Below, piece after piece: positions 34,601 through 41,816 of a DNA stretch of 64,000 nucleotides (position 1 is its first letter; every line of letters begins with the position of its first letter). The DNA is taken from NCBI RefSeq assembly GCF_022662195.1, contig NZ_JAKMCS010000002.1, positions 310,001 through 374,000 of the forward strand. Reading direction: 5' to 3'. Under the pieces are notes generated by a model. That model was given only the letters and a program-made list of their open reading frames with translations. It was not told the origin of the DNA and ran no database searches. Source of the stretch: Aestuariivivens insulae. GTDB taxonomy: Bacteria > Bacteroidota > Bacteroidia > Flavobacteriales > Flavobacteriaceae. A program made the position numbers and the translations under genes.

Positions 34601-34815
34601 ACAAGTACATCACCTTGACCGGCCCTAATTGAATATTTACCATCAAAATCGGTTGAAGTACCAGAAGATGTTCCTTTTATTAAGACCGTAGCTCCAGGTA
34701 GAGGTAAACCAGAAGCATCAGATACTGAACCTGAAATTGTCTTTTCTTGTGCAATAGCATAGTGCACAGCTAACGCTAGGAATAACGTTAGAATTCCTCT
34801 AAGATTTGTTTTCAT
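31612..34815 (-). CDS. SusC/RagA family TonB-linked outer membrane transporter
   Basis: 1067 aa. Order: signal peptide (MKTNLRGILTLFLALAVHYAIAQ); CarboxypepD_reg-like domain ('ISGSVSDASGLPLPGATVLI', 'DFDGKYSIRAGQGDVLVFSF'); TonB box/plug start ('LEEVVVTAFGIKRNPRNLGY'); plug with 'LIRSLSGKVAGVNV' and 'NVLKSVAASALYGSRAANG', the SusC signature; then a large beta-barrel ending 'TATRYGFKINVTF' with terminal Phe. It imports the ligand delivered by the SusD-like partner (29900-31600), energised by TonB. It is the first gene of a three-gene minus-strand unit and faces a LytTR two-component system across 510 bp. Confidence 0.96.
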   Translation of the reverse strand: MKTNLRGILTLFLALAVHYAIAQEKTISGSVSDASGLPLPGATVLIKGTSSGTSTDFDGKYSIRAGQGDVLVFSFIGYVAQEITVGASNTINVAMSEDTAVLEEVVVTAFGIKRNPRNLGYAVSKVDSGEITENSEPDLIRSLSGKVAGVNVNFSTGVAGAANLINIRGQTTIGSSTQPLIIVDGIAYDNTQAGDNTNLNFSNQTLGGGSYETGLSSLDPNDIASVNVLKSVAASALYGSRAANGVIVITTKSGSAASNTNKKLSVNVSSGTYLETIANLPEYQNTYGPGTNFNYVNANGSWGPRFDALATIPTWPNLLNAFPELFGPTVPWEPQPDNVKSLFKTGVVLDNSVNMAYGGENGSFSVTVSDLQQEGYIPFNTYDRTSLSSGGNFKLQNGLTIGASLSFSNTDQVGGFYGENQFGGSASSFARALWLGRSWDLSLPYEDANGASVTPNNGWDHPLWSWEHDQIITKTNRTVGNINLSFPINDNISTSLRLGFNKYILNRRQIRDPQSRASLADGGSIVNIDFTNEDIESTFLINFDYSLTDNIGLTGVVGANVLQNTAENFALTGSTFISPGIRSITNTVTQAINFDRSSRERTFGAFGEIGLSYKDFLFLNATGRNDWSSTLPRDNRSYFYPSVSTSLIVTDAFNIESDVLTFAKLRAGYAEAGRSAPAEFLNTTFATGNPFNSIPVVGNRVGLGDQEITPEFTKEFEIGTDLEFFKRRIVVDFSWYKKITTDLISPVTVPSSSGFTSFNTNIGEMQNKGVEIGLTLVPIQTEDFKWSLFTTFTKNDNVVTELVEGLDRIQFEGNGNQVPHVIAGQPFGVFYGSKFARDPDGNFIIDPATGFVFNSADNEVLGTTANGIIGDPNPDFKMSFINTITYKNLTLSAQIDWREGGDIHSTSIQSLLGRGVTKDTEDRERTVIIPGFYGDSQGNLLLDGSGNPIPNTTQLDINALYFTSGGPSGTFGQNAVDEASVYDGTVYRLRELSLSYQVPSNWLKKTPFGKVSFSAIANNLWYFAPNVPKYTNFDPEVTSHGTSRLQGVEIASPPTATRYGFKINVTF

Positions 34816-35325
34816 AATTTATTATTTGAGTTAGTCTAAGCAGATTGTAAAAAGGCAGGTAGTAAAGTTTTTTTTAAAGGACTAATTCAAAAAAATACAT
34901 AAAAACCAAAGTTTAGCGAAACCTTAGCATAATTAAGTAAAGCTCTAGACCACCTTACCTTTTACAATTGCACTAGTAAAGGAAATAGTTTAATTGTACA
35001 CTTTACAATAATATGATTTGAGCTATACTTAAAATGAGGCGGATTAATACTTTTTAGCTATGATTTTTTTTACAACTTGAACGTTTTAAAGCGGTTTTTA
35101 ACAACACAAACACAACCTATTGAATACCAATTAATTGCATGCATGTTATTATTTTTGTAATTTACACTGTTCAATTATTATCAATTGATGTTAACACCCT
35201 TATTTTTGAAGTTTATAGGCACAAAACTGATTTGAAAAAGCTATTTGTTGATGTGAACACTCATTGCCCATTCCTATTAATTCATTTTTTTATACTAGTT
35301 TAGAATTTTAAATGCGTACCTCCTT
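34816..35325. other. 510-bp divergent regulatory region between susC-like and lytR-like genes
   Basis: There is no plausible gene here; AT-rich DNA separates two divergent starts. Plus-strand -7-like motifs TATTTTTG occur at 35150-35157 and 35201-35208, either of which could drive the response regulator gene with a leader of about 115-170 nt. Direct and inverted AT-rich words (TTTACAAT at about 34970-35010, CAATTAATTGCATGCATG near 35128-35145) could be operator sites for the LytTR regulator; this is not proven. Confidence 0.5.
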
Positions 35326-36108
35326 ATGGCTAATACAATTAAGGCAATAATAATAGATGATGAATTTTTAGCAAGAAAGAGGGTCTTTAATTTACTTAAT
35401 GAAGTTAAGGAAATTGATGTTGTAGACGAATGTAGTTCTGGCAAAGAGGCCATTTCTAAAATAAATACGACTAAGCCCGACTTGGTATTCCTAGATATTA
35501 AACTAACCGATATGACCGGCTTTGACATTCTTAAGGAGATTGACCAAAATAACATGCCTCTGGTAATTTTTATCACTGCTTTTGATGAATTTGCTTTAAA
35601 AGCATTCGATTTTTTTGCTTTCGATTATTTATTAAAGCCATTTAAAGACGAACGCTTTTTTCAGTCTACCAACAGAGTTATTGATCTTTTTTATTCCAAT
35701 AAATCGCAAGGTTTGAATAATAAAATAACCGACTTACTAAAATATATTGAAAACCCCAATCAAGGATTTTCTGAAGTCAAACAAACCAAATTGGCCATAA
35801 AAGCCAATGGTAAAATTTCATTTATTAATAAAGAGGACATTAAATATATTTTGGCATCGGGCTATTATGCAGAAATCTTTACCGAACAAAAAAAGCATGT
35901 CTTACGTGAGTCTTTAAACTCATTACTAGAGCAACTCAAATCATTTAAATTTCAGCGTATTCATAGATCGACCATTATCAATATCTCATTAATTAAGGAA
36001 GTGCTTTATTCCAATTATGGAGAAATTGATGTAAAAATGCAAGATGAAAAACTGTTTAGAATTAGTAAAACTTACAAAAAGGAATTTCAAAAAAAGATGG
36101 GGATTTAA
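35326..36108 (+). CDS. LytR/AlgR-family (LytTR) response regulator
   Basis: 260 aa. Receiver domain residues 1-120, with 'IIIDDEFLARKRVFNLL', phosphorylation Asp in LVFLDIKLTDMTGFD (near residue 55), 'VIFITAFDEFALKAFDFFAF' and Lys in 'DYLLKPFKDE'. The C-terminal LytTR DNA-binding domain spans about 155-260 ('INKEDIKYILASGYYAEIFT', 'FQRIHRSTIINISLIKEV'). The kinase gene starts 6 bp after the stop. It is divergent from the SusC/SusD operon, a plausible but unproven target. Confidence 0.94.
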   Translation: MANTIKAIIIDDEFLARKRVFNLLNEVKEIDVVDECSSGKEAISKINTTKPDLVFLDIKLTDMTGFDILKEIDQNNMPLVIFITAFDEFALKAFDFFAFDYLLKPFKDERFFQSTNRVIDLFYSNKSQGLNNKITDLLKYIENPNQGFSEVKQTKLAIKANGKISFINKEDIKYILASGYYAEIFTEQKKHVLRESLNSLLEQLKSFKFQRIHRSTIINISLIKEVLYSNYGEIDVKMQDEKLFRISKTYKKEFQKKMGI

Positions 36109-36114
36109 TTTTAA

Positions 36115-37233
36115 ATGATGAAAAACCTAAAAAAGCATATAGACTTTAAACTTTTAGGCATCTTGTCTTTTGCCTACGCTGTTTTTGTAATAATATACTC
36201 CTGTAAAAATGCATACCTTAGAATGCATTATAATAGAAAAACGAACTGGGGAGAATTTATTTTTGGAAATATTTTAGATTGGTTCCTTATAACAATCTTC
36301 ATGGTATTCATTGCCATTACTACAAAGTACTTAATTGTAAAGAAAACCAAGTTTGCCTACATAATTGCCTTCCATTTATTTTTTTCATTTTTTATTGGCG
36401 CTTTTACTGTTGGCATTTCATGGGGCATTGAACTATTGAGCAATCCCGAAATGGAATTTAAAAGTGGTTTAAGTGGGGTGATAAGGGGCTATATTGGACT
36501 AATAGATTTACATTTTCTAATTTACCTCTCTTTGGTGACCATTATTTATATGTATTATTACTTTAAAAAAACACAAGAAAGTAAACTGCAAACCATAAAA
36601 TTGCAGGATCAACTATCCCAAGCGCATTTAAAATTTCTGCAAAGCCAAATGCACCCACATTTTTTGTTCAATACGCTTAATGGCATCCATTCTTTAATAG
36701 ATATAAATGTTGAAAAATCTAAAGCCATAATTGTCGACTTGAGCGATCTCTTAAGAAATGTTTTAGACAAAAAAGATCAAAACCTAATAGAACTTCAGGA
36801 TGAATTGGACATCCTTAAAAAATACATCCATATTAAAAAGACCCGTTTTTCTGATCAACTAACTTTTAATTTAGAGGTTGAAGAAGGCCTAGAAAATGTA
36901 CTGGTACCAAATATGATTTTACAGCCCATTATAGAAAATTCAACCAAACATGGTTTTAGCGATACACATAAAACCATAGCTGTTTCCATTTCAATTAAAA
37001 AACATAAAGACCGTGTTAAAGTTAATATTGAAAATACAGGCAGGCCAATTAATAAACCCCAATCTTCTTTATTAAAAAACGGCAATGGACTTAGTAATAT
37101 TAACGAAAGACTTAAAACATTATATAAAACCGATTATAATCTCAAAATCTATAATCGCAACAATAAAGTGATCACAGAAATTATTTTCCCTTTACAATTT
37201 TCAATTTCTGAAATAGCCGAAGGCCATCTGTAA
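36115..37233 (+). CDS. LytS/YehU-type sensor histidine kinase
   Basis: 372 aa. Four hydrophobic segments occupy the first 150 residues (about 10-30, 50-70, 75-100 and 120-145). The His_kinase domain (PF06580 type) begins at 'LKFLQSQMHPHFLFNTLNGI' with the phospho-accepting His near residue 180. The ATPase part has 'VPNMILQPIIENSTKHGF' and 'GNGLSNINERLKTLY'. There is no large periplasmic domain, so sensing is probably within the membrane or at the cytoplasmic face. It partners with the LytTR regulator immediately upstream. Confidence 0.94.
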   Translation: MMKNLKKHIDFKLLGILSFAYAVFVIIYSCKNAYLRMHYNRKTNWGEFIFGNILDWFLITIFMVFIAITTKYLIVKKTKFAYIIAFHLFFSFFIGAFTVGISWGIELLSNPEMEFKSGLSGVIRGYIGLIDLHFLIYLSLVTIIYMYYYFKKTQESKLQTIKLQDQLSQAHLKFLQSQMHPHFLFNTLNGIHSLIDINVEKSKAIIVDLSDLLRNVLDKKDQNLIELQDELDILKKYIHIKKTRFSDQLTFNLEVEEGLENVLVPNMILQPIIENSTKHGFSDTHKTIAVSISIKKHKDRVKVNIENTGRPINKPQSSLLKNGNGLSNINERLKTLYKTDYNLKIYNRNNKVITEIIFPLQFSISEIAEGHL

Positions 37234-37246
37234 TTACAACAAATAA

Positions 37247-37268
37247 AAAGGGGCCTTACAGCCCCTTT
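37247..37268. terminator. Bidirectional terminator between the LytS-like kinase gene and galE
   Basis: An 8-bp perfect stem AAAGGGGC/GCCCCTTT with a 6-nt loop. The minus-strand exit (CCCCTTTTTATTTG) has the better T-tail and lies 24 bp past the galE stop; the plus side is AT-rich and follows the kinase stop by 13 bp. Confidence 0.85.
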
Positions 37269-37292
37269 AATCATTTATTTATAAAGTCTTAA

Positions 37293-38312
37293 TTAACCTC
37301 TAATCTTTTGCTCCCACTTCCAAGCAGAACGTAAAGCATCGTCTAAGGTTAATTTAGTTTTCCAACCTAATTCTTCATTTGCTTTAGTTGTGTCTGCATA
37401 GGCCGAAATAATATCGCCTTCTCTTCTCCCTACAATCTTATAGTTTAATTTTTTACCAGAAACACGCTCAAAAGCCTGGACAACTTCCAATACCGAACTT
37501 CCTTTACCTGTTCCTAAGTTAAAGGTTTCATAATTGGCTTTATTTTTATTCCCTAATAAACGTTTAAGCGCTACAACATGGGCTTTTGCCAAATCGACTA
37601 CATGAATATAATCTCTTATACAGGTTCCGTCAGGCGTTGGATAATCATCACCAAAAACTGATAATTGTTCGCGTAACCCAATTCCTGTTTGCGTTATAAA
37701 AGGCACTAAGTTTTGAGGTACACCTATTGGCAATTCTCCAATATTGGCAGATTCGTGCGCACCAACTGGATTGAAATAACGTAAAGCTATTGCTTTTATA
37801 CTTGGGGTTACCTTACAGGTGTCGCTAATAATTTCCTCGCCTATTTGCTTGGTGTTACCATAAGGTGACTCCGCTTGCTTAACTGGAGCACTTTCCGTTA
37901 TTGGCAATTCATCTGCCTGTCCATAAACAGTGCAAGACGAACTGAAAATAAATGAAGCTTCAGGTAATTTTTTTAGTTCTTTTAATAAATAAACTAAGGT
38001 GCCTATATTGTTTTCGTAATACAACAATGGTTTTTCCACACTTTCACCTACAGCCTTGCTTGCTGCAAAATGAATAACGCCTTTAACATCATTATGCTTT
38101 TCAAAAAAGGCTTCAACACCTGCTTTGTCCTTTAAGTCTAATTTTTCAAAAATAGGTTTCTTGCCCGTTATTGAAGTTATACCATCCAAAACATTAATTG
38201 AAGAGTTTGACAAGTCATCAATAATAACAACGTCGTACCCTTCATTTTGTAATTCTACTACCGTATGCGACCCAATAAATCCTAATCCGCCAGTTACTAA
38301 TATCTTATCCAT
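37293..38312 (-). CDS. galE: UDP-glucose 4-epimerase
   Basis: 339 aa extended short-chain dehydrogenase. The NAD-binding motif GGLGFIGSHTVVEL is at the N-terminus. 'FSSSCTVYGQADELPITE' and 'SPYGNTKQIGEEI' carry the catalytic Ser/Thr and the YxxxK pair. 'LRYFNPVGAHESANIGE' and 'GDDYPTPDGTCIRDYIHVVD' are GalE signatures. It interconverts UDP-glucose and UDP-galactose for glycan and LPS precursors. The start overlaps the upstream aminotransferase gene by 8 bp, so the two form an operon. Confidence 0.95.
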   Translation of the reverse strand: MDKILVTGGLGFIGSHTVVELQNEGYDVVIIDDLSNSSINVLDGITSITGKKPIFEKLDLKDKAGVEAFFEKHNDVKGVIHFAASKAVGESVEKPLLYYENNIGTLVYLLKELKKLPEASFIFSSSCTVYGQADELPITESAPVKQAESPYGNTKQIGEEIISDTCKVTPSIKAIALRYFNPVGAHESANIGELPIGVPQNLVPFITQTGIGLREQLSVFGDDYPTPDGTCIRDYIHVVDLAKAHVVALKRLLGNKNKANYETFNLGTGKGSSVLEVVQAFERVSGKKLNYKIVGRREGDIISAYADTTKANEELGWKTKLTLDDALRSAWKWEQKIRG

Positions 38313-39438
38313 TTATAAATTTAATTATTGTTGATGTTATGTATTCTATTTGTTCATTGTCCAATTCGGTATGCATAGGTAACGAAATCACTTCTTTCAC
38401 TAATTGATTCGTTACAACAAAGTCTGCTTCATTGTAACGCTCATCTGCATACGCTTTTTGTTGGTGAAGTGGAATGGGGTAATACACACCACAAGGGATA
38501 CCCTTCTCATTTAAATGTTTCGCCAAAGCATCTCTATCAACTCCTTTGAGTTTTAAAGTATACTGATGGAATACATGATTGTCCACATCGCCATTTCTAA
38601 CAGGAGTCTCTATACTAGGTACATTTTTAAAAGCGGCATCATATTTATTTGCGGCTGCGATACGCTTATTATTATAGCTATCTAAATGAGGGAGTTTAGC
38701 GGCCAACACAGCAGCTTGAATACTATCCAATCTAGAGTTCACTCCTACCACATCATGATGGTACCGTTCATACATACCGTGGTTAACAATCCCCCTTATA
38801 GTATGGGCCAAATCGTCATCGTTAGTAAAAATTGCTCCTCCATCGCCATAACAGCCTAAATTTTTTGATGGGAAAAACGAAGTGGCTCCCACATGCCCTA
38901 TGGTTCCAACCTTTACCTTTTCTCCATTTGCATAGGTATAATTGGCTCCAATAGCTTGTGCGTTGTCTTCAATAACATATAGGTTATGTGCTTTGGCTAT
39001 GTCCATCACAGCTTCCATATTGGCACATTGCCCAAACAAATGTACTGGTACTATAGCCTTAGTTTTTGTGGTAATGGCTTTTTTTATGGCTTCAACATTA
39101 ATATTAAAATCATCTGGATTAACATCAACCAAAACAGGTGTTAACTGCAACAAGGCTATTACCTCAACGGTAGCTGCGAAGGTGAAATCGGCAGTAATAA
39201 CCTCATCACCTGGCTTTAATCCCAAGCCCATCATAGCTATTTGCAGGGCATCCGTTCCATTAGCACAAGGTATAACATGCTTTACATCCAAATAATTTTC
39301 TAGATTCTTTTGAAATTCATGGACCTTGGGCCCATTAATAAATGCTGTGTTTTCAATAACATCTTGTATAGCAGGATTAACAACATCTTTAATTTGGGAA
39401 TACTGACCTTTGAGGTCAACCATTTGGATTTTCTTCAC
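38305..39438 (-). CDS. DegT/DnrJ/EryC1/StrS-family PLP-dependent sugar aminotransferase
   Basis: 377 aa. N-terminal 'QMVDLKGQYSQIKDVVNPAI' is typical of the family; 'VIPCANGTDALQIAMMGLGL' and 'GDEVITADFTFAATVEVIAL' form the PLP pocket. The Schiff-base Lys lies in TSFFPSKNLGCYGDGGAIF (near residue 190). C-terminal 'GIPCGVYYPIPLHQQKAY' is present. Members aminate nucleotide-activated keto-sugars for LPS O-antigen or glycan synthesis; the exact sugar is unknown. It is translationally coupled with galE. The gap upstream of this gene holds a MITE-like element. Confidence 0.93.
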   Translation of the reverse strand: MKKIQMVDLKGQYSQIKDVVNPAIQDVIENTAFINGPKVHEFQKNLENYLDVKHVIPCANGTDALQIAMMGLGLKPGDEVITADFTFAATVEVIALLQLTPVLVDVNPDDFNINVEAIKKAITTKTKAIVPVHLFGQCANMEAVMDIAKAHNLYVIEDNAQAIGANYTYANGEKVKVGTIGHVGATSFFPSKNLGCYGDGGAIFTNDDDLAHTIRGIVNHGMYERYHHDVVGVNSRLDSIQAAVLAAKLPHLDSYNNKRIAAANKYDAAFKNVPSIETPVRNGDVDNHVFHQYTLKLKGVDRDALAKHLNEKGIPCGVYYPIPLHQQKAYADERYNEADFVVTNQLVKEVISLPMHTELDNEQIEYITSTIIKFING

Positions 39439-39748
39439 ACGTTTAAATTTTAATAATCATTAACCTGAAAAACATAGCCTTTTCAGATTTGCATTCACAT
39501 GCATTTTTAAGCCTACAAAATTACAAAATTCATACTTGTTATCTATAAACTCATTTAGACTTTTTCAACTGGCTATAAAATGGTCCTCTTTTACCTATTC
39601 TTTGTCTTTTCTCCTTCCGTAGCCGAGCCACCTGCCCGACCGGCAAGCGGATGCAACTCAAAAAAGCCTTCAAATGTGCAAAAAACACCTAATTTTCGAT
39701 TCAACTCAAAAAGTCTAAATGAGTTTTCTATAGTTTTATTCTAAAGAA
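39439..39748. other. 310-bp intergenic region holding a MITE-like element
   Basis: Between the divergent DegT gene and waaA. Most of it (39543-39733) is a non-coding segment bounded by inverted repeats. A GC-rich patch ('TGCCCGACCGGCAAGCGG', about 39634-39651) contrasts with the AT-rich surroundings. No ORF of note. Confidence 0.7.
39543..39733. mobile_element. MITE-like element with 19-bp perfect inverted repeats
   Basis: AAACTCATTTAGACTTTTT (39547-39565) is matched exactly in reverse complement at 39708-39726, and the pairing extends outward to CTATA/TATAG ends (39543 and 39733) across a 2-3 nt mismatch. The 191-bp segment has no coding capacity and a GC-rich core. The size and structure fit a non-autonomous miniature element or its relic. 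No transposase is in the window, and a target-site duplication is not obvious. Confidence 0.6.
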
Positions 39749-41011
39749 ATGTATTTTAGCACAAACAACGAAACATTGGGGTTTTTATATAATAACATCA
39801 TTCCATTAGCTAATTTAGGGTTGAAATTTGTTGCGAACTTTAACCAAAAAATCGCATCTGGGGTTAAAGGACGTTCTAAAACCTTTAGCATACTTAAACA
39901 AAATTTAAACCAAGAAGACAAAACACTATGGTTCCATTGCGCATCACTTGGCGAATATGAGCAAGGCTTACCAGTTTTTAGTGCTTTGCGGCAGCATTAC
40001 AAAAACCATAAAATCCTGCTTACTTTTTTTTCGCCTTCTGGTTACGAAATTCGTAAAAACGCCCCCATTGCAGACCTTGTGGTTTACCTCCCGTTAGACA
40101 CAAAATCTAACGCCAAGCGCTTCTTAGACCTAGTAAATCCAGAATTAACTGTTTTTGTGAAGTATGATATCTGGCCTAACTATTTAAATGAAGTTAGAAA
40201 GAGACATTTACGGGCCATATTAATTTCTGCTGCTTTTAGAAAGAACCAACGCTTTTTTAAATTTTATGGTGGTTTATTTAGACATGCCCTGTTTGCTTTT
40301 GAACATATTTTCACCCAAAACGAAACCTCTAAAACCCTGCTAGAGTCTATCAATTATTTAGATGCCACAGTATCTGGAGACACTCGTTTTGACAGGGTTT
40401 CAAACCAAATCAACCAAAACAACACCTTAGATTTTGTAGAAACCTTTAAACAGGATAAACTTTGTATTGTTGCAGGCAGTACTTGGCCAGAAGACGAAAG
40501 TTTACTTATAGACTACCTTAACACCGAAACATCACGAGATGTTAAATTTATAATAGCGCCACACAACATAAAGAAATCACAAATAAACAACCTTAAAAGT
40601 CGTATAACTCCAGAAACGGTATTGTTTTCAGAAAAAGACACAGCTTCCTTGGAACACAGCAAAGTTCTAATTATAGATACCATTGGTTTACTTACCAAAA
40701 TTTACAGCTACGCTAATATTGCCTATGTTGGAGGCGCCATAGGCAACACAGGCTTGCACAACACCTTAGAGCCTGCTGTGTTTGGCATTCCTATCATTAT
40801 AGGAAACCATCATGAAAAATTTCCCGAGGCCAAAGCAATGATTACAAAAGGAGGCATGTTTTCAATTTCAAATTCAAATGGTCTTAATTTAATTCTAAAC
40901 CAATTAATCGAAAATCATGATTTCAGACTGCAGTGCGGCGAAAAAAACGCCAACTTTATAAAAGAAAATAAGGGCGCCGTAATCCAAATATGCGACTACT
41001 TACGTATATAG
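39749..41011 (+). CDS. waaA: 3-deoxy-D-manno-octulosonic acid (Kdo) transferase
   Basis: 420 aa, GT30-type. 'WFHCASLGEYEQGLPVFSAL' carries the catalytic Glu motif; 'ILLTFFSPSGYEIRKNAP' and 'VYLPLDTKSNAKRFLDLVNP' follow in the normal order. The C-terminal nucleotide-sugar site is 'YVGGAIGNTGLHNTLEPAVF', then 'GNHHEKFPEAKAMI'. It adds Kdo from CMP-Kdo to the lipid A precursor at the inner membrane. The N-terminal hydrophobic anchor is weak here ('LGFLYNNIIPLANLGLKF'). Confidence 0.93.
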   Translation: MYFSTNNETLGFLYNNIIPLANLGLKFVANFNQKIASGVKGRSKTFSILKQNLNQEDKTLWFHCASLGEYEQGLPVFSALRQHYKNHKILLTFFSPSGYEIRKNAPIADLVVYLPLDTKSNAKRFLDLVNPELTVFVKYDIWPNYLNEVRKRHLRAILISAAFRKNQRFFKFYGGLFRHALFAFEHIFTQNETSKTLLESINYLDATVSGDTRFDRVSNQINQNNTLDFVETFKQDKLCIVAGSTWPEDESLLIDYLNTETSRDVKFIIAPHNIKKSQINNLKSRITPETVLFSEKDTASLEHSKVLIIDTIGLLTKIYSYANIAYVGGAIGNTGLHNTLEPAVFGIPIIIGNHHEKFPEAKAMITKGGMFSISNSNGLNLILNQLIENHDFRLQCGEKNANFIKENKGAVIQICDYLRI

Positions 41012-41098
41012 TGTGTCAAAAAACCTAACCATTATATGTTTAACAAAAGACATTAATGTTTATTTTTACTAAAAACAATTAACACTAAATCGAAAATT

Positions 41099-41407
41099 AT
41101 GAAAAAAACACTTTTAAGCATGGCGCTTGTTTTAGCCCTAGGGTTATCTTTTACGTCTTGTAGAGACACTAAAAAAGCTGATTCTGCTGAAGCAGCCATT
41201 GAAAATGCTAGTGAAGCTGTTGAAGAAGCTGCTAACTCTGCAAGTGAAGCCGTTGAAGAGGCTACCGAAGCTGTTGAAGAAGTTGTTGAAGATGCGGCTG
41301 AAGCTACTGAAGGCGCTCTAGAAGAAGCTGGAAAAGCTGCAGATGAAGCTGTTGAAGAAGCAGGTGAAGCTGTTGAAAAAGCTGCTGAGGCCATTGACAA
41401 AGCCTAA
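41099..41407 (+). CDS. Small Ala/Glu-rich helical lipoprotein
   Basis: 102 aa. Lipoprotein signal MKKTLLSMALVLALGLSFTSC (lipobox FTSC). The mature 80 residues are almost only Ala, Glu, Val, Asp, Lys and Ser in repeats resembling 'SEAVEEAxxxA', with about 11-residue periodicity. This predicts a long, strongly acidic amphipathic helix similar in character to LEA-like or apolipoprotein-like sequences. There is no aromatic residue after the signal peptide. It could be an envelope spacer or stress protein; no function is recognised. The terminator at 41439 follows directly. Confidence 0.83.
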   Translation: MKKTLLSMALVLALGLSFTSCRDTKKADSAEAAIENASEAVEEAANSASEAVEEATEAVEEVVEDAAEATEGALEEAGKAADEAVEEAGEAVEKAAEAIDKA

Positions 41408-41438
41408 TAAATGGTGCTTTAAAAATGTAACGTTACAA

Positions 41439-41469
41439 AAAAGACCGTTTTTACGGTCTTTTTTTTTGC
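41439..41469 (+). terminator. Rho-independent terminator of the Ala/Glu-rich lipoprotein gene
   Basis: A 9-bp perfect stem AAAAGACCG/CGGTCTTTT with a 6-nt loop, followed by a run of T (11 in total). It starts 32 bp after the stop codon. Confidence 0.92.
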
Positions 41470-41535
41470 TTAAAACGAAATGAAATTCATTTAAAAACAA
41501 AAAAGCCTCTACAAGAAATCTTGCAAAGGCTTTTG

Positions 41536-41620
41536 TACTGAAGGCGGGACTTGAACCCGCACGGCCATAATGGCCATTGGATTTTAAGTCCAACGTGTCT
41601 ACCAATTCCACCACTTCAGC
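41536..41620 (-). tRNA. tRNA-Leu (anticodon UAA)
   Basis: 85-nt class II tRNA read on the minus strand: acceptor GCTGAAG/CTTCAGT (G-T closing pair), D-arm 'TGGTGGAATTGGTAGACA', anticodon stem-loop TTGGA-CTTAAAA-TCCAA with anticodon TAA, a long variable arm 'TGGCCATTATGGCCG', and T-arm 'GCGGGTTCAAGTCCCGC'. No CCA is encoded. It lies 26 bp from tRNA-Gly on the same strand. Confidence 0.95.
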
Positions 41621-41646
41621 ATTGGTATATTTTAAGAAAGTATCAG

Positions 41647-41718
41647 AGCGAAAGACGGGATTTGAACCCGCGACCCTCACCTTGGCAAGGTGATGCTCTA
41701 CCCCTGAGCTACTTTCGC
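41647..41718 (-). tRNA. tRNA-Gly (anticodon GCC)
   Basis: 72-nt tRNA on the minus strand: acceptor GCGAAAG/CTTTCGC with discriminator T, D-arm 'TAGCTCAGGGGTAGAGCA', anticodon stem-loop TCACC-TTGCCAA-GGTGA with anticodon GCC, T-arm 'GCGGGTTCAAATCCCGT'. No CCA is encoded. It is probably cotranscribed ahead of tRNA-Leu. Confidence 0.96.
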
Positions 41719-41816
41719 AGTTCCTAAAAAGAACGTACAACCTCTCGATTGCGGATGCAAATTTAAAATATTTCTAATAAAACCAAAGCCTTTTCTTAAA
41801 ATAAATTGTTTTTATT

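Noticed and set aside
41053-41400. Minus-strand Ser/Ala-rich ORF over the Ala/Glu lipoprotein gene
   Set aside because: Its low-complexity composition is just the complement of the GAA/GCT-rich repeat; the plus frame has a lipoprotein signal and a terminator.
41318-41740. Minus-strand ORF of 140 codons covering both tRNA genes
   Set aside because: It is made of translated tRNA sequence and the terminator region; not a protein gene.
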